From: Piezodorus guildinii
Taxonomy: Eukaryota > Arthropoda > Insecta > Hemiptera > Pentatomidae
Direction: 5' to 3'
DNA: 64,000 bases
Assembly: GCA_023052935.1 (NCBI GenBank)
Contig: CM041293.1
Location: forward strand, 166,615,341 to 166,679,340
Position 1 is the first letter of the stretch. Every line of letters begins with the position of its first letter. Both the position numbers and the translations under genes were made by a program. Below are positions 1 to 11,192 of the stretch, in pieces. The notes beneath the pieces were generated by a model. It was not told where the DNA came from. It ran no database searches and saw nothing but the letters and a program-made list of their open reading frames with translations.

Positions 1-831
1 AAATGGTATAAATTTGGTTCTATACAAGCGGGGGCAGATTTCACATGCTTATCCGACTAGGCCCTTTAGGATGATGTGCGTCTAGCAATTAGCCAAAGCT
101 TCCCAAAATTGATTATTAATTGTAATTCAACATCAAAATATGACAAACTCAATGCACATAAGCGATGAAACCAGTTATACTTATTATACTTTCTCTAACC
201 ATAAATGCATTTATATAAACTTATACCTACACAAAATGTAATAATCGCGAGCAAAGCCTCGTGTTACAGTTAGTATTAGATAAACGATCGAGTATTTATC
301 TTTTTGATTAAATAATTTATTTTATTTCAGCAATATAATAAAACTTACTGCCCAATTGACAGAAATAATTATTAGTGTTCAGTTATTCCATTTGCGAATT
401 CTGTACAAGTATAATAAATGAGGAAAGGAAAAATTGTAATTAAATAAATGAAAAAATAAAGATAGCATTAGGCAAATAAAATTTCAATTAATTACTTTAA
501 AATTAAATAAGTTAACTAAGCACATTCATACCTAATTATTTTTTTAATCAAAGAAAAATGTAATGGACACTTAATACTAAAATTAATAATGGAACTAAGT
601 TTGTATAAAATGAAATCCGTTGTGTGTGGTAATTAACCTAATTGTGCTCATGAATTAATTAGATTTTTCTCAGAAAAAAATATTCTTGTATATATCAATA
701 GTTTAATTACCGAGATTAGAATATTTCTAGAATTATTTTTCCATCCCTAGACGTGGGATATAAAATTCTTACCTGGTAAAATAATATTTTGAAGATTTAA
801 TTTAGGTACTATTCTTTAGCTTGGTGGTAAT

Positions 832-1845
832 ATTTTTACTTTTACTTACCTATATATGAAATATATAGTAAAGGAATGTATTGCAATCATGAAAATTTTT
901 GAATTCCCGTTTTCAAAGAAAATACACGTTTTAGCGTTCCCCGAGTCCAAATAACCAAGTCTCGCAAAAAGCCTGTGTGTGTGGTTACTCCAGCGGGTAA
1001 ACTAACGTCCTATGGAACTGAAACCACCAGATACCACAATCAAACACAGTAACGGACTCATTTTGACAAAAGGTTGACATGGGGCCCTCACGTCTATACT
1101 AAATTTTCGACTGAAATTATTGTATTCGATACTTCATAGACATTCTAAATTACCCATCAGACAGAAACTTAACTTGTACACTTATTTGTTAAAACCATTA
1201 TGGACTTACGCTTGAAAAATAAAAGGAAAAATATATAATAAAGGACCTGCTAAAAAGACACACATACGCAAAAATACAAACCTTTCAATCGCAATTTTTA
1301 AGACTGGCAACGAACTCACCACCATATGTTTCAAACGATACCCTCCATACTGACTTACGTATTCCAACTACAAAAAACCACATTCGATCGACTTACAAAC
1401 GATTTCACGACAAACTAAATGGACACATAAACAAACTTGTGCAAAACATGGCTACCACTGACATACCATCCATTACTCGGCGTAGGCTGAAAAGGAGTTG
1501 GATGAGGTCCCTCCTTACCTGAAAATATAGTTCTGCATAATGTGAGGAGGATGCACCACTGGGTGCTGTCTCCCTCATGCCTGCCCACGCCATGTTTCCT
1601 TAGATTTTAGCACATTTGATGATTGTAATTTTTTTTACAGGTGTAAATAAAATGTTCAGTGAAAAAACAAATGTAGATAATAATATAATAAATTATTTAA
1701 TAAAACATACTTTTCTATAGAAATTCAATTTAAATAATTCTTTAATAGATTCAATCATTTTTATTTCTAACTGCATTTGAAAATTCTTTAATCGATTTAA
1801 AAAAAAGGGTAAGTGAAAGCCGTGTGTTGCCCACACCAGATTTTT
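832..1845 (+). repeat. Repeat family X, copy 1, interrupted by LINE fragment E1
   Basis: This is a noncoding AT-rich interspersed repeat. The left part (832-1023) starts with the family's left edge, TTTTTACTTT.ACTTACC, then the TATATATGAAATATATAGTAA palindrome-like block, the GAATTCCxGTTTTCAAA block, and the Cys-rich-looking but noncoding GTCCxAATAACCAAGTC block, followed by a short GT run. The right part (1673-1845) carries GATAATAATATAATA, then the right edge GGTAAGTGAAAG.CGTGTGTTGCCC.CACCAGATTTTT. About 700 bp of the family consensus between these two parts is missing, and the Jockey-like fragment E1 sits at the gap. X has no recognisable coding capacity in any copy. Its class is unknown to me. 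Confidence 0.7.
1024..1672 (+). pseudogene. Jockey-like non-LTR retrotransposon fragment E1 (RT thumb and 3' end), decayed
   Basis: Reading the plus strand gives a broken version of the C-terminal reverse transcriptase region: a LTWGPHV-like stretch near 1074, then frameshifts, then KRSWMRSLLT and a stop near 1520. It matches, block for block, the better preserved minus-strand copy at 57780-58458. Only the part after the RT palm is present, so the copy is 5'-truncated and cannot encode an active enzyme. The 3' flank enters family X at its AATAATATAATA motif, the same site used by other LINE insertions here. No clean target site duplication is visible, so the left side probably lost target DNA. 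Confidence 0.65.
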
Positions 1846-2487
1846 CTTAATAGATTTAATTGTGTTTCTAAGATATATTAATAAATAGTTTTTTTTTATG
1901 AGTAAAAGTATATAATACTGATGAATTTTTTCAGGTTTATCTCAGTGACCTGTTGGGGATCGATTAGCTCAGGTTAGTTTTTAAAGATAATTGTTTGTGT
2001 AAGAGATAAGAATTTTGATAAATAGTTCTAAAAATTCTTGGAAAAATTAAGCCCCCTTGAGTCATAACTCGAATATCTCCCAGATTTTACTTTAAATAAA
2101 AAATAATGAAAATATCTTTTAAATGTTTATTTTATATAATCGCACACCTTAATGAAAAAAATATCAATTTATAATATTAAGCTTAGAAAAAATAGTAAAT
2201 CAGTGAAAAGTGTTAAGGCATATAGATAACACTACCAAAGTAATGTTATTTAATTCAAATTGTAAGCTATAATGGTGGTTTGTTTATAAATGTTATATCA
2301 ATGCATGATAAGCAAGCTGTAGATCGGAATTCGTCAACGCTCATAGTCGTTACTAATGATTTTTTTCTCCACTAACAATGAATCATAGTATATCTTAAAA
2401 CTATTTTTGACCGTTCATAAATGTTTTAAATTGTTTGTTTGGATTGTAAATGAATTTCAAACAAGTCAATCAACTCCAAACATTCTG
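1846..2487. other. AT-rich stretch, nothing recognised
   Basis: No open frame, repeat family or structured motif that I can support. Composition is low-GC with short homopolymer runs. Confidence 0.5.
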
Positions 2488-3179
2488 ATGTAGGTTAATG
2501 TGACGATGCTACTGTGGGAGTCCTAAATTTTGCAATCCAAGTTTGATTAGGACAGAGATCATTAAGGCCCGGTTGCACCAACAACGTGTGTTAAAGTTAA
2601 CTTTTGCTGTCAACTAGCCCATGTTTCAGTCCAGTAACTCCAAGCAATTTTTAGTCCGAGTTAGCGCGGGACGTCATATCATTCGTGGCGTATTTAACAA
2701 CTCCTAACACTCTAGACGGTTAGGTTATGTTGAAATGATTCTTTTAAACTGCCAATTAATATATATTATCCTTTAAAACAATTTGATGAAAAAGCACCAA
2801 TAGTATCGTTATTTCTGAATTATTTTAACATAATACGTTGACTAAAAAAAGCTGCGTTCCAACCCTGGTAGCAAATTACCTAAGCAAATACTCTTCATAA
2901 ATACTTCGGAAAATTACTGCAATTTTTGGGTATACCTAAACATTTTTAGTCAATTTGAAAATTTTGCTTCATGGTCTGGCCTCATACAGGGATTGAATTT
3001 AACTATGCTAATACCATTCTTTTTCGAAACCACGATTTATATTAATCAAAAATGGAACATTTGTTACTTGATAAAACCTCTTACAACACAATGAGAAAAA
3101 ATAAATTTATTCAATGAGGGGGAAAAAATTATGTGAATAAAATGCAAAAATTAGACTTTATTGATTAATATAAACAAAT

Positions 3180-3665
3180 AAATTAATACTTGACAACAAA
3201 GTAGAGAAGGGTTGATTGATTTAATAACTTAGATATTACAATGAATACATAATTATGACATTCCTTTCATCTTGAAAAAGTTGTGTTAATTACTGCTCTG
3301 GCATGTGATAGATGTCTTGGGTTTCTATTACAATGTTGCGAAGGACTTCTACAGCTTGTATTATTATTGAAGATATTTACTGCTTTTTTATTGGTGTCAT
3401 TATAACTCCATTGGCAAGGCAAGGAAACATTCTTTTTATATCACTGATTGAGAGCGTTTCAAAATTACATTTTTTGTTTGGATAGTGCATCATTATATAT
3501 TTCTTTTTACCGCTGCATTTGTCGGGTTTAGAATTGGTGTATGTATATATCGTTTGCAGCCATATCCACTATCTCCTAGAAGCCACTGTCTTGTTTTTAT
3601 CTGGTTTTGTTACAAGTATTTTAATGAAATCTGTCCACTTTCTTGATATTAGGGGAAAAGTTAGT
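3180..3665 (-). pseudogene. Harbinger transposase remnant
   Basis: Translated on the minus strand near 3590-3540, the frame reads WLLGDSGYGCKRYIHTPI, which matches the LLGDSGYP motif around a catalytic aspartate of PIF/Harbinger (HARBI1-type) transposases. Further on, near 3345-3290, it reads AVEVLRNIVIETQDIYHMPEQ, resembling the conserved VLHNI helix near the C-terminus. Stops and frameshifts separate the pieces, and the N-terminal half is not recognisable. In the family this nuclear DDE enzyme cuts the element out and reinserts it at TWA targets; this copy cannot be functional. Confidence 0.65.
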
Positions 3666-3984
3666 TCAAAGTGCAGTGTAAAAAAAAAAAAAAAATTAGA
3701 AAACAAAAAAAAACTTCATTCGACTGGACTCTGAACCAACTTCTCAATTATATACACACATTAAACCATTCCCACTCCACGATGATTCCTAGATATTAAT
3801 TCCGTTATAATTTGTTTTGAATTCCGCCCCATCATAAATACCAAAGGGATTCCTACTTACTTTGTTTCTAGGTGATTGTACTGATTAGTTCTATGATATT
3901 CTCATCTGATGATTATTTATTTTTCTTCGATGTAAATAAAACGAAAATATTTTAAAATAAAATAAACTGTAACTGACACATACA

Positions 3985-4268
3985 GGGATCACCGGTAGCA
4001 GGGTGGCTAGCATAACAGCCTCCAATGGCATAGGTCACGAGTTCAAACTCGCAGGTTGTCCTAGGATTTTTTAATAGAAGTAAAAAATCATTAGTTATGC
4101 CGTCCTTCGGAGAGGACGTTAAAAGTTGGTCCTGAGCCTGTGCGATGGCAGGTACTCGTTAAAGATCCCTATTCTTATAAAACCTGTACAGGCAAAATTT
4201 AGGATTCCCGCTGTAGCATCGTCCGATTAGCCATAGTAGCATAAAGTGATGTTAAATAAACAAACAAT
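3985..4268 (+). mobile_element. tRNA-derived SINE, family S1, nearly complete copy
   Basis: The head reads GGATCACCGGTAGCAGGGTG with an A-box-like GGCTAGCATAACAGCC and a B box GGTCACGAGTTCAAACTCG, so it derives from a tRNA and would be a pol III type 2 promoter. The body runs through CGTCCTTCGGAGAGGACGTT, CCTGAGCCTGTGCGATGGCA and TTAGGATTCCCGCTGTAGC to an AAATAAACAAACAATA tail. It is aligned end to end by the copy at 40334-40620. It lies in plus orientation inside the Harbinger relic, opposite to the older S1 copy around it. Confidence 0.75.
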
Positions 4269-4440
4269 ACAATGTTTCAAAGTAAATGTAGCCATAAAAA
4301 GGTAAAATTTCTGTTAAACCGTGATTAACTTATACATATTATTAAATTTTTAGTTAACCACGGTCGGTTCAACTGGGCCTAAGAATATCTAACATCGCAC
4401 ATGCTTGGGGCCACCATATATGTAGCTATCTTAGAAAAGT

Positions 4441-5874
4441 TTTTTTTCTTTTTTTTTTTTTCTTATTTATTGAGATATATTACAATTTGTTACAAAATGA
4501 ACAATAATAATATTGATAAGAGACCACATTCATACCATATATACAGAAAATAATAATAATGGTCAAATTACATAAAATTGAACATAAAAAAATTCATATA
4601 TATATATATATACAATAAAATAATAATAATAAATGAAAAACAAAACAAATCGAAACAAAAACCTATTATTGAGATAAATAAAAAGTTGGCAAATAAATAA
4701 ACATCTTACACACAATCATAACTATATACAATATATACAATTGCTAAGGGACCCCGGCAAGCGCTTTTCCCTCCACTTGTGGAGGAAAAAGCGGAATCCA
4801 AGAGATCCCAGCGCCTCTATCTCAGCCGCATCACTGGTCTGAGCCAGTGGAGGCTGTGTTAGGGCGCTGTAGCCACAAACATACCGTACATGAGTGGAGG
4901 ATCTGACCATTGTCAGAACTCCAGTTTAAATGTTTACAATAGGTCTCGTGGCCACTGCCGTTTCAATCTTCGAGGAGGATTGTAGGGATGGGTGGTGCTG
5001 GATAGGGATTGCGCTAGAGGGTTAGGATGATGACTAAGGTTCTGATGAAATTTGGAAAATTTGGATGGTACCAGGTCTAAAACAAACGGAATATTAAGGT
5101 CATGGTGTAGGGTATAGTTGGTAACGTAATAAGGAGCATTAACTATTGTTCGGAGGACTTTGGATTGGAAGGATTGGATGCGTTTGATGTTAGAAAGTTT
5201 AGCTGTCCCCCACAGTTCAAGTCCGTAGGTCCATATAGGTTTCAGTACTGTCTTGTATATTAGTAATTTGTTGTCAACTGTAAGATGAGATTTTCTGTTT
5301 AGTAGTCTGTATAACTGGCCGAATCTGCGGTTGAGTTCTTTTCTTTTGAGTCTTGTATGTGGGTTCCACGTCAGTCTTTTGTCTAGTAAAAAGCCGAGAT
5401 ACCGGACTGTGTCTGAGGAAGGAAGCGGTATGGAATTGAAATTAACCGTTGGACAGGATTTGCGTCGAAGGGTGAATGTGACGTGAGTGCATTTGCTTTC
5501 GTTCACCTTAATGCGCCAATCATTGCACCAGTCTTCGACAAGGGAAAGGTGCTTTTGGAGACTTAGCGATGCTGCTTCAGGATCGGAATTGGATGACAAA
5601 ATGGCGGTATCATCAGCAAATGTTGCCAGAAAGGTATCGGGATCGGTAGGGATATCGGCGGTGTAGAGGATGTAGAGGACGGGTCCTAAGACGCTGCCTT
5701 GAGGAACACCGGCCTCAACAGTATAATGTTTGGAAAATTCGGAACCACTGCGAACTCGGAAGGAGCGGTTTGATAAATAGGATCGGAGGATTAGGTATAA
5801 GGATTGAGGTAAATGGGTTTTGAGCTTAAAGAGCAGTCCCGGGTGCCACACCCGGTCAAAAGCTTGAGCTATAC
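4441..5874 (-). mobile_element. Jockey-like non-LTR retrotransposon B1, 5'-truncated, with target duplication
   Basis: CTTAGAAAAGT occurs on both sides (4430-4440 and 5875-5885), an 11-bp target site duplication. The 3' end lies at 4441 with a poly-A tail (T-run on the plus strand). The copy is cut off at its 5' end within the RT domain, just upstream of a region reading AFDRVWHPGLLF. It is the same family as the full-length B4 at 42727-47355 and the 3' fragments at 8577, 26745 and 63251. The uninterrupted RT frame suggests it is younger than B4. Confidence 0.8.
4934..5851 (-). CDS. Reverse transcriptase fragment (palm and thumb) of LINE B1
   Basis: A 305-codon open frame encodes the C-terminal part of a Jockey-type ORF2 protein. 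Near the start it reads WHPGLLFKLKTHLP; then GVPQGSVLGPVLYILYTADI (RT block 4, about residues 48-67); FADDTAIL, a YADD-box variant with F for Y, near residue 78; and WCNDWRIKVNESKCTHVTF, RYLGFLLDKRLTW in the thumb. It ends RRLKRQWPRDLL. Endonuclease and RT fingers are missing because the copy is 5'-truncated, so there is no proper start and it is unlikely to be a working gene, although no stop interrupts it. The full family protein nicks DNA and copies its own RNA into the nick. Confidence 0.8.
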   Translation of the reverse strand: MWHPGLLFKLKTHLPQSLYLILRSYLSNRSFRVRSGSEFSKHYTVEAGVPQGSVLGPVLYILYTADIPTDPDTFLATFADDTAILSSNSDPEAASLSLQKHLSLVEDWCNDWRIKVNESKCTHVTFTLRRKSCPTVNFNSIPLPSSDTVRYLGFLLDKRLTWNPHTRLKRKELNRRFGQLYRLLNRKSHLTVDNKLLIYKTVLKPIWTYGLELWGTAKLSNIKRIQSFQSKVLRTIVNAPYYVTNYTLHHDLNIPFVLDLVPSKFSKFHQNLSHHPNPLAQSLSSTTHPYNPPRRLKRQWPRDLL

Positions 5875-5990
5875 CTTAGAAAAGTATGACCAAGGATTAT
5901 TTAGTCCCGTAAAAATTATAGGGTTAACTGCCAGGTTTAAACCCACGACCTTGAACTGATAAACTTTCTGCGACGGGGCTCACTGCTGGC

Positions 5991-6523
5991 TTATGGTATC
6001 CCTAAAATTATGCCTTAAACCTTTCTTAACCAATTTATTACCTAATCCTATGCAACAGCATTTAACACGGATTTGTTTTATTTAGAAACCAGCGGATAGA
6101 CAACCTCATAGTTTTAAATAACCGAACCTGAAGTCGCTTAATGATAATTATTTCACTGTTGGAATGTTTAAAATTTTATGGAAAATAAGAGATTTTTCCA
6201 TGCAGAGTTAACTGTTCTTTCGAATTTTCGTTTTTTTGTTGATTTAGGGTTCTGTTAACATATAGTTTGCACTTTTCGTCGCAGAAACATCGAGAAGTAT
6301 TTTATGGAATTTTTGAGTAAAAATATCGTATTGTAATTGTTAATTACTTAATGAAATGTTATTTATGTTACTAATTGTTAATCTCATTACATATTTACTG
6401 TACTTAGTCAATATTGTACGTGAATAGATATCAATTCCGATTTCGTAGATGCATGAGGTAGGCATTACATTGTTTGGCCATTAATTAATTAGTTTATTGT
6501 ATTTACAGGTCACGTGTACTGGG
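5991..6523. other. AT-rich stretch, nothing recognised
   Basis: No supported feature. Composition is mostly A/T with no long frame. Confidence 0.5.
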
Positions 6524-6795
6524 AAAGGTTTAAATATGGGTGATAAAAATCTGGTTTTGGGATACGCTGAGGATTTGGTACTGCTAGGTGATGAATAGGC
6601 AACTATACATCTGAAAACAAGTGCGTTAATAAAAACCGGTAAAGAAATAGGACTCGAATTAAATACCGATGAGACGAAATATATGATTAGTAGCAGAAAC
6701 TGTGGCGATTATGTTGATATCGGTATATCAGGACATACTTTTGAACACGTTGAGAAATTCAAGTATTTAGGTTCAATTATAACAAGAAAAATTGA
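6524..6795 (+). pseudogene. RTE-like non-LTR reverse transcriptase fragment
   Basis: The plus strand reads GYAEDLVLLGDE (a YADD-box relic with E for D), then, after an in-frame stop, IKTGKEIGLELNTDETKYMI and GHTFEHVEKFKYLGSIITRK. These are the palm-to-thumb segment of a non-LTR reverse transcriptase. The same segment appears on the minus strand at 32339-32809, so both come from one family. The style resembles the RTE-like elements common in invertebrates; I am not certain of the clade. The fragment is about 270 bp with no retained ends. Confidence 0.65.
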
Positions 6796-6872
6796 ACATT
6801 ACAAAATCCTCCATTTTGAACATACAAAATACCACTTAAAGACAAGGAATAACCTCAACTAACCGTTTTTAC

Positions 6873-7054
6873 TTGAATAAAACTGGTTGCCATAACATAA
6901 CAGTTTTTATATAACTGACTACTAAGAGACATTTAAGAGGTTGGGAACTATTGTATTTATGCGAGTGAAACGTGCCGTAGAGCTAAAAGGAGTTTTTAAG
7001 GTCGAACATTAGAAAAAAACAATAATAATCAAAACGAAAATGAATTATTTAAAA
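6873..7054 (+). repeat. Repeat Y, copy 1 (upstream partner of X)
   Basis: This ~180 bp segment starts GAATAAAACTGGTTGCCATA and includes GAGGTTGGGAACTATTG and GTGCCGTAGAGCTAAAAGGA. It recurs at 13334-13550. In both places it directly precedes the left edge of an X copy in the same orientation. No coding potential or terminal repeats are seen. Confidence 0.65.
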
Positions 7055-7936
7055 ATATTAATTACCTATATATGAAATATATATTAAATGAAAGTATTGC
7101 GATCGTGAAAATTTTCGAATTCCAGTTTTCAACGGAAATACACGTTTTAGGATCCCCAGAGTCCAAATAACCAAGTCCCGCAAAAAGGTGTGTGTGTGTA
7201 TGCTAGGTAACTCCCGGGCAAAAATGGTAAGTCCTATGAAACTTAAATTTCATATTTAAGACAAATATACGCCCGAGATGTTACAGCAACTTTTTCATTA
7301 AAATCGGCTTACCAGAAGAGCAATTTTATACCATGTGTTTTGTACCTTTTTACGATTTTCTCGAAAACGGCTCTAACGATTTTAATTAAACTCGCTATAT
7401 CGATTTAAAATCAGACCGGTTTTAATATCATGTAGGTTTCATTCTGATTGAAATAGTCTGACAAGGCTTAAATGCCGATATTTCAAAATTTCTTCCTCTA
7501 AAGTACCCATAATTTTGTAGATTTTATAAAATTGACCATATCATCTGATTAGTATTGTTAAAAACAGATAAATATATAAATTAAGCAATTTTAAAAATAA
7601 CTAAAGGAGAAAACTGAAAAAATATTTTTTTAATGCAATTTTTTGGTTTTGAACATAAGAACAGTAATATACATGTATGATATACCGTTGCAAAGCTAAA
7701 GATTTTAGAAAAAATATTATGGCATACGCATAATTTTAAAATTTAACGGAAAGTAATGAAAAGCCGATAAACCTAACTAATAAGTTATAGCCCATAAATA
7801 AACAAATGTTTCAATTAAATCATAATTTAAATAATTCCTTAAAAATTTATTTTATCTAAATGTTTTGTAACTTTTTTAAATATATTATAACAACAGAGGT
7901 AAGTGAAAGTCGTGTGTTGCGCGCATCAAATGTTTT
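7055..7936 (+). repeat. Repeat family X, copy 2, near full length
   Basis: From the left edge (ATTACCTATATATGAAATATAT) through the blocks GTCCAAATAACCAAGTCCCG, the short GT run, TTAAGACAAATATACGCCCG, ATTTTCTCGAAAACGGCTC, CTTAAATGCCGATATTT and TGATATACCGTTGCAAAGCT to the right edge GAGGTAAGTGAAAGTCGTG. All blocks recur in the same order in the other X copies. There is no open frame. Confidence 0.75.
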
Positions 7937-8079
7937 GGAATATGTAAACACGATTCCATCAACACAGAGTGGATTGAATTGAAATTTTGAAAAACGCTAC
8001 AAACTTATTTTGCAATTTTTTTTTTCTCTCAATTACTCAATACCTAATAGTTCTTTCTTATAAAGGTTGAATGTTCATA

Positions 8080-8140
8080 TAGTGTCTAGGCGTTGATGAC
8101 CTTAGGGTTTTACGCCTTAAAACCAAAACAAACAAACAAG
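8080..8140 (+). mobile_element. 3' terminal stub of an RNase H-bearing LINE (family G)
   Basis: GGCGTTGATGACC and TTTTACGCC form a hairpin-like terminus followed by TTAAAACCAAAACAAACAAA. The same terminus ends the RNase H-bearing element on the minus strand at 48225-49475, where a (CAA)n-type tail follows. Only the last ~60 bp is present here, as expected from extreme 5' truncation. Confidence 0.5.
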
Positions 8141-8576
8141 TTTGTCATATGACATCATCCGCTTAATAAAATTAAACTTTTTTTTTATGTTGAAAATTTA
8201 TCTCATTTAAATAATATGTAAAAAGATGAGTTTTATCTTTTAATTGGTATTATATCTTAAAATAGTAATTTGTTTACATAAACAAGGTGAACTCTGACCT
8301 CTAATCCAAAGTGGATTTACTAACTTACCCTACTGCCTAATAACTTGGCTGGGAGCTTACTGTCTACGAGTTCATCGCTCACCAAGCTTTTCATTTGGTA
8401 CCTTAAAGTTTTAGTAATTAATGGTAGTCATTATCACATTAATTAATAGTTGCTTAGTTGTTTTAATAATTCCAGACGAAAAAAACATAGGTCATTAGCG
8501 CCTGATACTACTATAATCATTTGATAAAAATAAAAAAAAAATATTTTGTCAGCTGTACTACTATTAGTACAGTAAA

Positions 8577-8966
8577 TTTTTTTAAAAATTTATTGAGATT
8601 TATTACGATTTGTTTCATGATGAACAGTAGTAATAGTGATGTGATACACATTCATACAATATATACAGAAAATAATGATTAAGTCAAATTACATAAAATC
8701 GGAAATGAATAAATTCAAGTATATACAAAACAATAACAATGAATACAACAAAAAAGAAACAACAAACAAATGAAAACAACAACCTGTAGTAGAGATAAAT
8801 ACAAAGTTGGGAAATAAATAAACATCATACAAACAAACTAAACTATATACAATATATACAATCTACTAAGGGGACCTCAGACTGGGCCTCTCCCTCCACA
8901 AGTGGGGAGAAGCCAAATCCAAGAGATCCCAGCGCCTCTCTCTTACTTTTGTAAGCCAGTGGAGGC
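8577..8966 (-). mobile_element. LINE family B, 3' end only (B2), with target duplication
   Basis: The 3' UTR of family B is recognisable by ATATACAGAAAATAATGATT, TGGGGAGAAGCCAAATCC and GATCCCAGCGCCTCTC, aligning with B1 (4441-5874). TACAGTAAA occurs on both sides (8568-8576 and 8967-8975). The copy is truncated before any coding sequence. Confidence 0.7.
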
Positions 8967-8975
8967 TACAGTAAA

Positions 8976-9485
8976 ATTAGGTAAAAAAAAAAGGCAAATC
9001 CCGAACATTAAACAAAAAAAAAAAAAAACCTGACAGATATTGTTCGGTACCCTTTCTTATCAAGTAATAAAAAGTTCCCGAGTTTGATGCGTCGGGTTTT
9101 GTATTAGAAGGGAAATAATCACTTAAAAAAGGAGAAAAAATATATATATAAATTTTTTTTTTGTGATTATTTCAAAATGTATAATCTTTATCGATAACAT
9201 TATTCTGTACAAAGTTAAAGTACTTTAAAAAATCTTCAGATTCCATGAAATATGAGTGTTCATGGACAATTGACAGGCTTTATTTGATTGTTTAATATAT
9301 TTTATGGTAGATATTATCATTCACTATTAATATACACTTAAATTCTCATTCAATTATGCCTAAAAAATATAATTAACCATTGCCACTATTGACCATTGTG
9401 GTAAGCTTAAAATTAAAATAAAAAAATTCAATACATTAGATGAATTGTATTTTTTTGTTTTAAATTACATGGCGTTTTTTTGTTT
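8976..9485. other. AT-rich stretch, nothing recognised
   Basis: Several A and T runs and no frame or family match that I can support. Confidence 0.45.
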
Positions 9486-9489
9486 TTTT

Positions 9490-9665
9490 TTTCTCTCTTC
9501 TTCCTCGCTCTTGAAGGTTATACAGGGGTTTCTCGGGCCAGGGGTTGGGGACGGGGATAAATGCCGACATAAAAGACCCCCAGTACCAAGACTCGAACTC
9601 GTAATTATTTGGTTTCACAACTTTTTGGTCATCTGTAGTGGCTAGGCAATTAGAATTATAATATC
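9490..9665 (-). mobile_element. Possible tRNA-derived SINE fragment (S4)
   Basis: On the minus strand the segment holds TACGAGTTCGAGTCTTGG, a good B box, preceded by a weaker A-box-like TTGCCTAGCCACTAC at a tRNA-like distance. Downstream comes a G/C-richer body (CCCCGTCCCCAACCCCTGGC) and an A-rich tail (plus-strand T run at 9469-9490). It is a single copy in this window, so family status rests on promoter-like boxes alone. Confidence 0.4.
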
Positions 9666-10054
9666 TACCTACTATAAGATCTTGATTTTTTTTTCCTGAC
9701 TGAGGTGTGAATGTACATTTCTTCCTATTCTCATAAAATAATTATTATTTAAACTTTACAGCTTTCACTATCAGCGTCCTAAAAACATATATCGAACCAT
9801 TTCAGGATAAGACCTCCGGAAGTTCACTTTACTCCAAAATGAACCTAAAGTTTACGTATTTTTTTCATTCAACGCTAAATATCTAAATACAGACCAAATA
9901 CGGAAAAAACATTGTAAATTTCTTTTAAAAGAACATTAAAATCGCGAATAGTGGAACATTATCAATTTTCTTTATGTTTTGTAGTTTTAATGTTAACGCT
10001 TTTCAATGTATTTTTTTATTTATAAAAAAATGTTGTATCTACATTTCTTTTGTA
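9666..10054. other. AT-rich stretch, nothing recognised
   Basis: No supported feature; A/T-rich and possibly the degraded start of the tandem repeat that follows. Confidence 0.4.
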
Positions 10055-10600
10055 AAATATCATAAAAATTGTTATCTCTACGAAGATTATGAACATAAAT
10101 TGAATTATGACTGATTTTCTTAACTTTAATTTGAGTGGTAATAGAAATCCTTAAGTTTAATAACTACCGAGATACGATAGTTTAAGTAAAAAATTGTTTC
10201 TATCTAAACATGGGAAATTAACAATTTGCTGCTATAATTTGTTAAATTACATTGAAATTGATCTTCCTAAAAAAACTATGAAGATAAAGTACATTATAGC
10301 ATATTTAATGAACTTCAATTTGAGTAGTAATAGATATATTTGCGTTTTCTATTTCCCAAGAAAAAGTTTTACTAGTAAAAACTTTTATTTTTAAAAAGAA
10401 CAAAAATCGACATTTTGTTATTTCGTTGTATAAAATATCATAGAAACTGTACTCCCTAAAGCAATTATGAAGATAAGGTAAATCATAGCTAGATTAATTT
10501 ACTTTGAGTTTAGTGGTAATTGACATCTGTATGTTTAATAGTTTTTGAGATAAAGGTCATTAAGTAAAAACTTTTTTTAATCAAAAATCATTTAATACCT
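10055..10600. repeat. Degenerate tandem repeat, about three units of roughly 185 bp
   Basis: Three successive segments begin near 10055, 10240 and 10425. They share, in order, AAATATCAT.(G/A)AAA, TATGAA(C/G)ATAA, ATTTGAGT(G/A)GTAATAGA or its variant, and GAGATA followed by AAGTAAAAA. Identity by eye is moderate, so this is an old array. No coding frame survives. Confidence 0.45.
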
Positions 10601-11153
10601 TTATTTTTCAAACACATGCAGCATTATGCCCCTTTACTATATCCGCAACTATTCATTTTAGCAAAAACATTTATATAATCATTTTTAAAGATATTTTAAT
10701 TACATTAATTTTGTAAAGAATGGTGTTTTCAATAAAGATAATACTATTTGAGATATTCACAAAAAAAAATGAAAAAATTTAAATTTTTTCCGATCCTCTC
10801 CCTCCCTCCAACAAAAACTAAAGCTGGAAACTCTGTTACTTTTTACCACTTCATGAGGGAAGAGTACTTAACAATTTCTGACAGGGTTCACCTTTTTTTT
10901 TTGGTCTGGATGTTCGGGTTAAAACCTAATTTACTGTACTATATTGTTCCTAAAGTTATTTAAAAGCGGTATTTCTATTTCATTAAATTTACTATTGTAG
11001 AATGTAGATTGTTGGAAGGATATTAGAATATTGTAGGAATGTTGGCATTTAGAAGGTATTGGAGGTAAGTATTTTATGATTAGGTGATCGCTTGCGCGTC
11101 CTGAATGTCCAATCCTGTCGGGTAAAGCGGTCTCAGTGAAAAGCGTGTTTTAT

Positions 11154-11192
<39 letters not shown>

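Larger units (their letters stand above)
2566..4379 (-). mobile_element. PIF/Harbinger-like DNA transposon relic with TIRs and TAA target duplication
   Basis: The left end GGCCCGGTTGCACCAAC is mirrored at the right end, which reads GTTCAACTGGGCC, giving imperfect inverted repeats of about 16 bp. TAA flanks both ends (2563-2565 and 4380-4382); a 3-bp TWA duplication is the hallmark of PIF/Harbinger. The interior holds a decayed transposase on the minus strand, plus a later SINE at 3985-4268. At 1.8 kb including the SINE it is shorter than autonomous members, which also carry a second Myb-like gene that I do not see. It lies inside the old S1 SINE. Confidence 0.75.
2488..5990 (-). mobile_element. 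Old tRNA-derived SINE (family S1) split into three pieces by later insertions
   Basis: Three separated pieces line up, on the minus strand, with consecutive parts of the younger S1 copies at 3985-4268 and 40334-40620. 5886-5990 carries the tRNA-like head with a B-box-like GGTCGTGGGTTTAAACC. 4383-4429 carries the middle (GTGCGATGTTAG). 2488-2562 carries the tail (TTTAGGACTCCCACAGTAGC). The gap between middle and tail is filled by a Harbinger element with TAA on both sides. The gap between head and middle is filled by Jockey-like copy B1 with CTTAGAAAAGT on both sides. The SINE therefore predates both. Confidence 0.7.
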
